64,000 bases of DNA from Acanthochlamys bracteata (taxonomy: Eukaryota > Streptophyta > Magnoliopsida > Pandanales > Velloziaceae). Below are positions 45,316-57,329 of the stretch, one piece after another (the first letter of the stretch is position 1; each line of letters opens with the position of its first letter). A program made the position numbers and the translations under genes. A model generated the notes under the pieces. It worked only from the letters and a program-made list of their open reading frames with translations. It did no database searches and was not told the DNA's origin. The stretch is from positions 3,415,001 through 3,479,000 of the forward strand of contig CM034126.1 in NCBI GenBank assembly GCA_019914995.1, read 5' to 3'.

Positions 45316-45439
45316 CAAATATAACGGAATTTATGTTTTAAGAACTGCAGCGGTTAGTGGGCTACAATCCGCGGCGAACTCCGCACTAATCACTTAAAGC
45401 CCAAGACAAACCAACTAAACATAAATTCCGTTATATTTG
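45316..45439. repeat. 23-bp perfect inverted repeat near the E3 ligase promoter
   Basis: Arms 45316-45338 and 45417-45439 are exact reverse complements (arm starts CAAATATAACGG), separated by 78 bases that themselves have partial self-complementarity. The right arm runs directly into the MITE at about 45428. It lies 180-300 bases upstream of the E3 ligase start. Confidence 0.7.
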
Positions 45440-45677
45440 AAACGAAATTTTTGTGAAATGAAGGATATTTTTGTCCTTTTTGAAAAATGAGTTTTATTTT
45501 TTTTATTTCTAAAAAAATAATAAAAATATGCAATAAAAAGATCTCACTTCGTAGAATTTTTTTACACTTTCTAAATTTTTAAATAAATTTTTTATATATT
45601 TATAAAATATGTATTAAAAAACGTGAAATGAAGAATTGAAAAGTTGGATTGGAGGAAAGCAAAGCCAAACACCCCCT
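45428..45677. mobile_element. MITE (family copy 5)
   Basis: Internal sequence is nearly the same as the copy at 39561-39820. The right end CCAAACACCCCC is clear, but the left end is fused to the inverted repeat at 45417-45439, so the left boundary and target duplication are not defined. Confidence 0.6.
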
Positions 45678-45679
45678 AA

Positions 45680-47406
45680 AGCTGATTGCCGAGTGTGACC
45701 TACCATTAGATAGCCCTTTTTCCTGTGGACCGGGCTGGTTAGCCTGGGTTAGGTCGTTTGCAATGATTTTCATTTCATTTTATATTTATTTTAATTTTAA
45801 TATTATTATAGAAGATGTCTTTGACATTTAGAAATACAATTAAATATATATTATAAATTTCTAAACATACATTATAAAATTTAATTTATAATTTTTATTC
45901 ACTAAAATAAAAATAAAAATTTATTTTTTAGGTTTCAATATAAAATTTTCTAAAAAATATTTTATTTTAAGTAATTTCAAATGACCACTATATATTGTGA
46001 GGAACCTAGAGATTTGAATGAGCATTTAGTTTTCTTCCGGTAACTAAGTCAACCTTCTCTCCGATTTAATCATCTAAAATAGCTAAAAATTTTATGTCAA
46101 AAGAAACTTATTAAGAAAAAGAGAGAAACAACGCTTGAAAGAGAGATTTTGGAGATGAAATTTTATGATAATTTGGTTGGTTATATTTTTTACTTGCAGT
46201 CCAAAGATACATTCCCTTTTATCTATAGTTCTGAGCTCACGGTGAGAAATTATTTTAATCAAACAGTAAATAATATATAATTTAATAAATTTTTATATAA
46301 TATTTATATAAAATATTTTTATTTTTAAAAATATTTTTTAGACATATATATTTTATATGTGTAGAATATTTTACATATTTTAGAACTATTTTATGTATAA
46401 AATCATTCATTTCGATAAAAAGTATTTTATTAAATAATAAAAATAAATAGAGAAATCGAAATAGTAAAATTCATTGGTCGTGCGATGCCGACCAATGCAA
46501 TAACGTGGCGACAAACGTTTCAGCCACTGTCCGTTTATAAGATGGTTAGAGTTTGTCTGTCTACTTGCACTAAATTAAATTTTTTTTTCCAGAAATTCAC
46601 TTTTAAAATTTAAATTTTAAAACTTTAACTTTCAAACTAATTTTTAATAAAGTAAAAAACTTACTTTTACTAAATTTATTTTCAATTTCAAACTTATTTT
46701 TTATAAATTTACTTTCAAAAAGTGATTTGATAGTAAAATAAATACACACAAAAATTGCTAATGCGTGTATTCAAAAAAAGGTTTGCGGAACAAGTATTTT
46801 GATATAGTTTAGGCGATATTTTCATGTTATTGCCATATTTGCTATCTACGTTAGAATTTTGATATGACATAATTTTTTACAATAAGTTTATTAAAAAAAT
46901 TTTATTCTATTTTGAAAAAGAGCTTAAGTGTAGTATTACATAACTCACAAGTCATTCGTATTTTTAAAATTTTAACAAAAAAATTGTAAATTATTATACA
47001 TGATTTTTTAAACATAAAATATCAGAAAATCACTTCGAATGGAATGAAGAACGCATCCTCGGTAACTTTGATTAAATAAAAAGAATTTTGTTTCAATTGG
47101 AGACAAAACCTTAGCACAATGTGAATTCCTGGAAGAGATGCAATAATAAATGGAAAACAAGTTTAGTTTTAGCGACTAATTTATGATAGGTTAATCCCTA
47201 ATGACTGAACAGACAGAAGATTTCAATTTACTTGCTATTGAATGAAGCATATCCAAATCCCGTTGTCGGAGAACTAGAGTTTTCCCTTCACACTTAAAAT
47301 TCCCCAAATTGCTACGGGTTAATTCACTTAGGTTCTCGATTCTTGCAAGTAGATTCAATTTCTTATAGCATTGAATTTCTAGCTATGTAATTTTTCTTCT
47401 TCTTTG
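45680..47406. other. AT-rich intergenic region upstream of bHLH121
   Basis: No gene. Between 46530 and 46750 lies an AT-rich stretch with CAAACT/AGTTTG-type inverted pieces, probably an old MITE. The last 150 bases form the leader of bHLH121. Confidence 0.5.
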
Positions 47407-50400
47407 ATGGATCAATGGAAACCTTCCGAGGGGTTTTACCACTCAGCTCGGGCGACTCAGCCGGAAATTTCTATTTCCGGTTCGCCCTCTAACCGATTGC
47501 AGGGACCTTGCCCTGAGGCCCCCAGGTTACTTAACTTAATCTCAAGTCTTTTTCGATTGAAAAGCATGGATTTTGTGTTTCACTGATCTCTGTTGTGCTT
47601 GGTGATTGTTCTGCTTAACTTTTGAGCTAAGATTTTGGGTACTGTTTCTGTTAGTCGGTAGTTGAAATATGTGAACAAATTGCATCTTTTAGATCCGTTT
47701 GGTGCAATTTGAAAGACGTGATTTTGATTGTTTACTCTTATGAAAGATGGTAGCTTAGTTAGAGGTTAGAGGCGAAATGTAGCTGTCAGTTTGATTGTTG
47801 AGATTCCACTAATTATAGCTTAGTGAGAGGTTGGACAGGGTAGTTTCTTTGTTTGGCAGCATATGATTTGCAATTTCAATACAAGTCAAAATTTTGATAG
47901 GTCACTGTTAAGTTGTCCTAGAGATCTAGTACCAAAAATGTTGTAGGAATAGGCATGTATAGTTGTAGTGGAGTAATCAAGGCTGTGATAGAGTCTTTAT
48001 TACTATACTTGCTCTTTAATATTTTCATTAATGGAATGAGAACCAATCTCTTTAAATTTCTCTCCATGGATGATTTGAGAGGTAATTTGAAGTTTAATAC
48101 TGAATTAAACTGCTCTCCAATGGGTTATTGTCAGTAGGTGGATTGTAATTACTATTACTTGTCTATGTAGTGCAGCCAAAATTAGCAGACTTATATAATT
48201 TATGTGACAATACCACATTTATGGCTAACTGCTGTCTTTTTAAAAATTAACGAACGATCAATTTTGAAGGAATGCAGTAAGCACAAGTTAGTATGACTGC
48301 CTTAACAAACTACTATAATTGATTAAAGATTTGGACAAGAAGTCAAGTAAAGTAGGGAAGAATGCTTTTGATTATTGCAGCTTGCTTTACTCAAACCCAC
48401 CGTCCTCCATGATAAGTTTGCAGTAGAAAGATTTTAGATAATCTATCTGAAGTGCACTTTCCTATCCGCCTAATTGTATTCTATGTGTCTTGTATACACT
48501 GTGAGTATAAAGCTGGTGACAAGCTCTATATTTGCCATTCGCTTGCACTGTCTTTTGCCATTTGAATCAACACATCTCCTTGTTTATGTTTCTGCCCTTT
48601 TATGTACTTTTTCTTGTTCTTGCTGGCTATATTCATATTGGCATATTTCAGTCTTCATACAGTAGTTCAAAGGGGGTATGGAGCCTTCATTGAGTTTGCA
48701 AACTTCTTAAGTTTAGCATTTTTTCTTGCTTGCAATAATAGTAGTGGGCCTTGCAGGTTTAACCTGGCCTGAAATCTGATTCATGTTAATATGCATGATA
48801 TGATGCTGATTTATTTTTTTCTGTTCACTTAATTGCTCAATGTTTCATTTCTACATTCCGTATTTCGTTCTAGTACAAATCCTACATCTGCAGTTTGTTG
48901 TGTTGTACTCAATATGACATGTTACTGAGGATAACTTTTCTCTTATAGTCAGAGGCCAGAACAAGATGTCAAGAATTGCCTTGCTGCACGGAAGGTTCAA
49001 AAAGCTGATAGAGAAAAGCTGAGGAGAGACCGTTTAAATGAGCAATTCTTGGAACTAGGAACAGCACTAGGTATTAAAACTAGTCTTTGTTGGTTTAAAT
49101 GCACTAAGAGAAAAGTAAATAGTTAAAGAAGAACTTCCTGTGAAAAACCATCCCTGCACTCATAAACTTTATTGAATAACTATCTGAATGGATAGTTCGT
49201 CTCCTTTATTTTTCCTGTTAAGAAGTCTTCATTGTGTGCTTCCCCGTTTGTTGTTTTAGCTGTTATACATGGATCAAATCAGGAAAGTTTGACTTAAGCT
49301 TCATATTCCACATGTAAATTCTTTTCATGAACTAATAGGCCACTTTACAGTGTCTGCGTAGAGATAGTAAAATGTCATAGAAAACCAATCTTTTTATTAG
49401 TTTAAGAAGATATATCCTGTGGATTGAGTATATCTTTTTGCTCTTTAAGAATTCGATACCCGGACTTCAAACAGCTATTAACTACAGTTCCAAAACACAG
49501 ACCCAGATCGACCCAAGAATGACAAGGCAACCATCCTTACTGATACAATCCAGATGCTAAAGGATTTGACTGCTCAAGTAAATAGGCTGAAAGCTGAATA
49601 TTCAACACTTAGCGAAGAATCCCGTGAGGTAATGATCTTCAAAGTCATGAATGACATTATATCTGCAATTGCTAACCAAAGTCATTTGGTTAACTTGTTC
49701 ATGTTTTGGTAGTTGACACAAGAGAAAAATGAGTTGAGGGAAGAGAAAGCAGCTTTGAAATCTGAAATTGATAATTGTTCTGCTCAGTATCAACAAAGAC
49801 TAAGGGTTATGTATCCTTGGGCTGCAATGGACCCTTCAAGGGTGATTAGCCCACCTCCTCCATATACATTCCCTGTACCTGTCCCAGTACCCCCAGGTGC
49901 ATTTCCTATTCCTCATCCATCATCGCAGCCATATCCCTTCTTTAGAACTCACAATCCAAGTAACCCTCGTACAACATATGTTGCATACTCATCATCATCG
50001 AACGCACAATTTGAGCTGTCTTCAACTCAACATATTCCTCCTCATCCACAACCAAATAGCAACATATGTCAAACTCCAAGTCATCAAGACACCAGAAGAC
50101 GGACATCCGAGCAGAAAAGTGGCAGTGTTGCAGAAAGAAGTGAGGATTTTAGCGATGTTGCAACTGAGTTAGAACTGAAGACACCTGGCTCTGCTGCACC
50201 TTCTCCATGTTCAGATGCAGCACGCAGTCAGGTTTGTACTTGGAACAGTTGCTTGTTTTAAACTTTGTAGCATAAGTTGTCGGTTAACTTGTTTCTTGCA
50301 GTGAAGAAGATTATTTTCTCAAAAACTTTGTTTCATCATTTACTCAAGTTCTTTTTCTGCTCCAATTTGGAGCACCTTTAAGAACCTCAAATGTCAGAAC

Positions 50401-50759
50401 AGTAAACTGAAATTTCAGAAAGTTGTTCCACCAGATACTATTAGACATACTGTCCGTTTTGTCTCACTATTGGCATTTGGGATGTTTTTATCTATGTTTG
50501 CTTCGTTGTAGCCTTTTCTGCATTCTATCTTCTTCTTTTGCTCTCTCTACAAGATACAGCAACTCTCAAATAGTTAACGGCTCATATATTACAGGAACGT
50601 TCATCCGGAGGGAAGAAAGCAAAGCATTGGGGCATGAAGAGGAAAGGGAGTAGTATTACAGATGCAAGCAGTTCAAGTAGGTGCTCTTCTTCTGGGTGCT
50701 TGCCAGATGCCTCTTCCAGCAGTGTTGTAGATGGATCAGTGGCTAATAAGAAATGTTAA
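47407..50759 (+). CDS. bHLH121: bHLH121/URI transcription factor
   Basis: Regulator of iron-deficiency responses; in Arabidopsis bHLH121/URI dimerises with clade IVc bHLHs and activates the iron uptake cascade. Five exons (47407-47525, 48949-49070, 49501-49628, 49713-50231, 50595-50759) join in frame to 350 residues. Basic region: ARKVQKADREKLRRDRLNEQ, with the Glu and Arg needed for E-box contact; HLH: FLELGTALDPDRPKND, then KATILTDTIQMLKDLTAQ; a zipper-like helix follows (LTQEKNELREEKAALKSEI). The Pro-rich middle (PPPPYTFPVPVPVPPGAFP) and Ser-rich C terminus (SSSSRCSSSGCLP) are typical of this protein. Intron 1 is 1.4 kb. The Ser-rich tail is a plausible phosphorylation region, as known for Arabidopsis URI. 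Confidence 0.92.
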
Positions 50760-52256
50760 GATTTGGAAATGCAAAACTGCCCTGGCTACTAAGGCCGTAC
50801 ATATCCAGTAATTCATTACCATGGTTCTCGGACCTGATATACGAGTAACTTTTGGCATTTTGGCATAGATTTCGACCAAAATAAGATGAAAAGCGAAAAA
50901 GATGATAGCTCAATTACCATAAAGTAGAATGCCATGTAGCAGACAAATTTGGACGATAAAAGTTGGGAGTCCAGGAATCAGTATATGATGGTGTAGCTCA
51001 GTAAAAAGAGGAGCTTATATAATGTGTATTAGTATATACACAGTCGGAAGATTACATACATGATTGTTCTTTCTTGTTTAATTGTAGGTGGCGTTGAGGC
51101 AAATGTCATTAGCAAAGAGACTTGATATGTTGTAAATTTGTTGAAGGAATATACCCTATCCGGTAGGCCACTACACACGAAGCAGGCATTTTCTAGAGTC
51201 TCAGTAAAAACTATAGTGTATATTAAAGCGGTTCATAGTCATTTCAAATTTTCTTTAGAATATGTATTCATGGGTTTGATGTGGGTTTTCATTTGTTGAT
51301 CAAATTTCGAGCGCGTTTGGTTTAGCTTTTCAAAAATTATTTTTTAATTTTATATTTTTTAATATATATTTTATAAATATATAAAAAATTTATTTAAAAA
51401 TTTAAAAAATATAAAAAAAATTTACGGAACGAAATTTTTTTATTATATATTTTTATTATTTTTTAAAAATAAAATAATAAAATTTATTTTTTAAAAAAAA
51501 ATAAAAATATTTTTTATTTTAAAATAATTTTATTTTATAAGCATTTTCAAACGTCCTTTCAGAACATCAACGTTTCACTTGAATGTTGACATATTCATTT
51601 TCCGTAGGCAGCTCCTTCAGCAAAACTTTTAGTCCGTGTTGGTGTTCATTCAAGTCTTTATTGAACTCCAGGATTGCGAATCAACCCTACTCAACCTACC
51701 ACAATTTGGAAAGGAATCACATCCCTCTAGTGGTGGGTTGAGCAACTTTTTCAATATATTGGAATACTCGCATCCTTCTAGTGGTTAAGCATTGATGGCA
51801 TTTGGAAATCCCATGGTCAAGCATCGCATGATCTAATAAATTGACAAAGATGAATGACAATGACATGAGATATATCTTTTTCTATTGCTTGAAAAACTAA
51901 TCTGAAATTATTTTAAAGAGCATTCCTCGGAAAAAAAAACATAACCAGATAGTCATCAGCTAAACTATAACCATGCAGAATACTATTATACCCATTGTGT
52001 TCTACGCTATCCAGAATCTGAAATCAGCATGGCACGCGAAGATTGGTACCAATTTCATGAAGTCGTCGCCCTTAACTGAAAGGGATGTACAAGTCTACAT
52101 ACAAAATCAGAATAGAGCTCTGTCCATAACAAATTGTAAAGCAGGAACATCCAAATAATTTTCGGAGATGAATCATCATTAGAATACTTGCTGTATATCT
52201 GCCTACTGTTATCTTGGAAATGCCATCTAACGAAGAGATTCAGTCAATTAGTAGTA
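50760..52256. other. Intergenic region between convergent genes
   Basis: Contains the 3' UTR of bHLH121 (to about 51250), a MITE at 51309-51557, and then the 3' flank of the invertase gene. No gene seen. Confidence 0.6.
51309..51557. mobile_element. MITE, TTC target duplication (family copy 6, inverted)
   Basis: 249 bases starting GAGCGCGTTTGG and ending CAAACGTCCT, flanked by TTC (51306-51308; 51558-51560). Its internal sequence is the reverse complement orientation of the other copies. Confidence 0.5.
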
Positions 52257-55200
52257 TCAACAACTCCATGAAGATGATCGCTTCAGGGGAGGTCTGGTAT
52301 GCCTGTCTTCTTCAAGAGCTATCATGCCCAGATGAGATGGATCCTCAAGCATCTTCCTGGCAACAAGGTAACCTGCAATTGACCAGGTTTGGAACTTCCT
52401 AGCTTGCTTTCCAATGTATCTCCCTAGCTTGCCATCATAATACTCTGGCCAACTGTCAGAGTTTAGCCTAGTCTCAGCAAGTTCAATAGCACGTCTAGCT
52501 ATGTGGGGACGCCCCGTCTTAATGCAGGCAGCAGTGAGAAGCCACAGAAGCACTGAAACAGATAACCATAATGAACGAGAAAAAACTATCATGTCAAAAT
52601 ATTATGGGCATAATATAGAAAAACTCAAACATAGTCAATCCCCATGAAGATGAAGGCAACTTGCTATCCCAAAACCACAAAACAAGCAACAGACAGCACC
52701 ACATTATGCAACCTTATGAAAATAAATACTTGCTACAGCCAATGTTTCTCAAGCGCAATACACCATTGTTGTAACAACTTGAGTTGCATCCAAAAGTGAA
52801 ACTTGATCTCCCAAAGTGAAATTTCCAAGACTTTCCTACAGGGAGCGATTAGTAACTTCTCTATGCAGATCAAGCTGTCAGTAATGCCAGATAGGAAGTT
52901 TTTTTGTGTGGATGAATAACATAGTAAAATGAAGTCTGAGCTCTTTCATTAAGAAGTTTATTTCTTATTTTCTTATCAGTACTCAAGCTAACAAATAGAA
53001 ATATTTCTAATATCTTGGTCAGGCAATAAGAGCATCAAGTTTGAAGGCAGGCTAAGTAGATCATATGCTTGTGAAGTTGCCCACAGATGAGTAAAAAGCA
53101 GATCAAGTGATTTAGATTTGAAGTAACAATAACCAACTTCATGTAAAGAATGAGACACAGATACGGGTAGCAACTGGTCTAGTTTGAATGCAAATAAACA
53201 CATGCATACACACATGAGCTACATATATGTATATAGATAAAAGCAAACAATTAGCTGAGTGACATACATAGACACACAGGGTATTATTCTACAACCTATG
53301 AAATTAAAATTGTTTTAGAAAATCACCTGGCCAAGATCCTCCATTATGATAGCTCCATCTGGTGTTCTTTGGATCACAGCCAGTGACTATTTTCCACTCA
53401 TGACCTTCGATAGCTGGATAACATACCTTAAGAGGCATTTCTCCTACCAATTCTAACCATCTTTCTTCTATAAGATCCATTATTGCTACTGACTGTTCTG
53501 GTGTAGCCAAAGATGATAGAATTGCAATACAGTTGCCCAGACAAAACCAGCGGAAGTCCATCCTTGCAGGACTAACATTTCCAATAAAATAACCCCCACG
53601 AGTTGGCATAAAATCAAAAATCCAATCAGGAATTGAATCAGGAATCACATTGAATTTGTTCACTGCAGTATGAGAGTATTCCTCAGTTTTATATCTGTAT
53701 ATATCATTAAGCTGCCGGAAATCAAGCCAAAAGTAACTTCGCATGTGATAGCTCAAGGCATAAAGCCGCTTGCTTATTCGTTCTGCAAACTCTTTGCCAT
53801 CATCATCATGCTTAAGCAAAACCACAGCACATCTTAAAGCCATGAAAAATAGCGCTTGAATTTCAATAGGGTGACCATAAATGCCCTGTACAATCAAAGA
53901 AAGCAGAATATGTCGGTTCAATTGTGGAAGAAAGGGACAGAGAAAAATAAAATAAAAACAGCCTTTAGAAATGTGTTTCCTTGTTTTCTTCTACAGTAAC
54001 TAGCCAGCAAAAGAATGCACATGATATTTGTATGGTAGATTACTCGCAAATTGAAAATGTTCCCTAAAAGTGCTAATGAAATTGGGAAAAAAACAGTATT
54101 TCATTGCTCAAGATTTGAGTTTGTATTCTTATAAGAACAAAAGTTTAATTAGCATTGTGATATTACTTTGTCTTTATATCAAACCAAGCCATTAAATGCT
54201 AGTGTCTAATCATGGTTTAATGCGACATGCTTCTCTTACAATAGTATACACTTAACAGGTTGTGATGGCCACAACTTTTTTGCAATTCTTTTTGGATACC
54301 TATTTAAGTTGTTTAAGAGGACGCATAACAATGAAAATTTGAACTGTAACAGAGTAAGAGTGGTAGTTTGGATCATTAATCTACTGAATATACTACTCTA
54401 CTTGGATAATACACATTTGTTTGGATTATCCACACTTAGGTTAGAGCACAATCATCTGAATTTTCAACTTCTACTGCAAAGGTCCCATTTTTTAATTAAC
54501 AAACTTGTGAAAAGGGAATCTATCTCCTGTCACTATCATAAGGTCTAGTACATAATACCTGCAGATCTATTGGACAAGCAAAGAGCAACCAAAGTGAGGA
54601 CTTAAGCATCTCCCTCTCTACTGTCTCATTCAAACTCCAGTCAGTCACTCTTCACATCATGGGTGTACTCATGCAAGATCACAAATTGTGGAGCACATAC
54701 ATGAAAAATGCACATAAGCAAAGAGCAAGGCCAAATCGAATAACAGTAACAATGAAGGGGGAATCCCACAACAAAGGAAAATTAGTAGTGAAGATAGAGG
54801 CTCACCATCCTGCGATCAATCATGCAACAGCCATCAGCACAAAGTAATGTGGGGAAGGTATCAAAGCCTTCTGAGAGACACAAATCTAATATAAGTTTCA
54901 TTCCTTTCTGGCACTCTGGCATCTCAGCTAAGGTAGAATCACCAGTAGACTTTGTGTATGCGCGAAGCAATATGATCCACCAGAATCCAGAATCAATTGG
55001 AGCAACTCTTCCAATTGCACTTTCTCCAAAATCAGCAACAAGAGTTTCATGATTACGAACAGGATCATGTAACACCTTAAAGCTTGCAGGCATTGCTCCC
55101 TCTCCAAGCTTAAAGCGATCAATCTTTTTCTCCCAAGACTGAAGTCGAAGTGTCTTTAGAAGGAAGTTTCTGACTATTTCTGGTTCCCCACTCATCATAA

Positions 55201-55744
55201 ATGCCAAGGCACTAGGAACAAAGTCCCTCACAAAAACCTAAATGTAAAGATTCAAGTACACAATATCAGGTTAGGTCGTCCTAAAACATAAGCACATCAA
55301 AATGCTGCTTCCATGCAGAAGGAAACTCTGAGAAAGAATTACCTGATTATAATTGAGTGCTTCTTCTGAATGGTCAAGTGCAGCAATTGTCCCTACTGGT
55401 TTTCCTCGAAAATAAACTAAAGAGCGTCTTAATGCTTCCCAGCCTTCAGCAGTCACAGGGTTTTGCTCAAAGCTACTGGTTGCTGTTGGAGTATTTAGAC
55501 CAGATCTTAGAGCTGGAGAATGTAGACTGTCATGATTGTCCATCATCCTTAAATTTTCAGCACTTTTGAAAGATTGCTGCGTAGAGGGTCCGGCAGAAAG
55601 ATCAAAGAAGGATGTCACATCACAAGATCTCTGGCGTTCTATGATGACTGCCTTGGGCCTCCCTTGTAATCTCGTAATATCAAGATCCTCATCTTCTGTG
55701 TTGAGTTGGTCACTGTTGATTCTATTCAACTTATACGTATCCAT
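52257..55744 (-). CDS. Cytosolic-type alkaline/neutral invertase (GH100)
   Basis: Hydrolyses sucrose to glucose and fructose at neutral pH in the cytosol, feeding growth and cellulose synthesis. Four coding exons (55744-55343, 55237-54806, 53885-53327, 52552-52257) join in frame to 562 residues, the usual length for cytosolic members. No transit peptide: the start is [14 protein letters not shown], then [13 protein letters not shown], a phospho-Ser-type motif. Core GH100 motifs follow: [71 protein letters not shown]-type (here [14 protein letters not shown]), [21 protein letters not shown] and [13 protein letters not shown]. The C terminus is basic and Ser-rich ([10 protein letters not shown]). 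An in-frame Met at 55759 is an alternative start. A 5'-UTR intron probably runs from about 56926 to 55789. Confidence 0.93.
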
Positions 55745-56447
55745 AACTGCTGGATACATAATTCTCAATATCAGATGATCTGCTAAGTTAGCATAATTAA
55801 AAAAAAAAAGAGAAAACATAGCCTCTAAGGTGTAACCTTAATACAAAATTTTGAAATATCAAGAATTGATCTGCTTACCTATAAGGCATCCGTCTATTTT
55901 AGATCAGTGTTGGTCCTTAGCTCAAAAATACCGTCAGATTAAAATACATTGTTTGGTGTGTTAGAATGCCAACACACTGTGGCTTTCTCATTCTGAAACA
56001 AGTAGTTCAAGATATAATTTACACAATTAAGTTAAGAGAATATGGTAAGCCTCTAGACAAAACTAAGCAAATTTTTACAGGTTAACTTCAACCAGAAATT
56101 TCTTTGTATTGTTGGTTGGTTTTTAAAGGAGATGTCCACGGTGGTCGCCTATAAGCCTGCATCTTAAACTACACTTTCCAACTCAATAGTTTGTTTCCTC
56201 CCCGGAAGCACCTCAAACTTCAGAGACTTCAGGTTTCAGAAAACTATGGTCAATCAAGGAATGGTAGAATTTGAACACGAGATCTCTTCTTTTAACAGAA
56301 TCTCATTGGTAATCTGTAATCAAAGTAGACTGCACATAGCAGAGAAAGGGAATCAAATTAATAGTAAACTCAGTAATTCTCACTCTCCCCAAAAACAAGC
56401 TCCAATCATCTCTGTTTCATCTTTCCCTTTGCATGACTAGAAATAAA

Positions 56448-56505
<58 letters not shown>

Positions 56506-57060
56506 GTCTGCTGCAGCTAAAATACTTTAAATCTTTCACCAGCAAGCACATCTCCAGTTCTCAAAATTTTCAACTACGATGAAATACTCTCAGATTCACA
56601 AGTTACATTTCCACGCAACCAACAATCCCAAACTCGTGATTGATTGTTGCATTATATTGTCGAAGAGAAAAACACAACGAAAAACAAACAACTACTAGAC
56701 TTCAACAACATTGCACAGCAGCAGTTCATTCCAGACGCCCATTCACGAAAATCACGCTCGCAGAACAATAAATTTCCGCCAAATTAAACAATAAAAAAGC
56801 AACCGAAAACATCATTGAACAATAATCCCATTCACTATAAACAAGCAATTAACGCCCAAAAAGAACCCCAGAATCACGTAAGAACAAAAAACCTAAGCAG
56901 ATTGCAAACGAGAATTAGAAACTCACCGAACTGTCAAGACCAGAGAACGCAAACAATCCACGATCGCGCTCAATCAATTACTTCACTACAGCTATCGATC
57001 GATCGATCAATCAATTAAAGAAAACCATTGCAGATTTTAATTTCTAAGCGCGCGCGCTCT
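55745..57060 (-). promoter_or_regulatory. 5' leader and leader intron of the invertase gene
   Basis: A non-coding first exon is suggested by a good donor (TTCG|GTGAGT) at 56927/56926 and an acceptor (TTAGCAG) ending at about 55788, just before the start codon. This 1.1-kb intron contains the GA/CT microsatellite at 56452-56504. CT-rich sequence at about 57055-57068 suggests the transcription start region. Confidence 0.5.
56452..56504. repeat. (AG)n microsatellite, about 26 units
   Basis: Uninterrupted AG dinucleotide run, CT on the coding strand of the invertase gene, inside its leader intron. Such GAGA tracts are common near plant promoters and vary between individuals. Confidence 0.95.
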
Positions 57061-57329
57061 CTCTCTCGCAATGTTTCTCACACTCTCATTTTATATTGAG
57101 TTAAAAACGATGAGCGTGCTCCAACAACAATGAGAGAGAAAGAAACATGAAACAAACTCCTCGTACATAACAGCACCGCAGAGAGTAGCAAAACTGTAAG
57201 AGGAAGGACAGCTGCGAAGAAGCAGGAGCAAACCGGGAAATGCCGGTTGCTACTTCAAAACAAACCTGCGATAGCGGGTTGTCATTTCCAAAACCGGTTC
57301 GTGGGTATGTGATCGACCGCACCATGCGA

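Noticed and set aside
57000..57015. ATCG tetranucleotide run as a regulatory hairpin
   Set aside because: Only about four units, a short simple repeat; no further structure.
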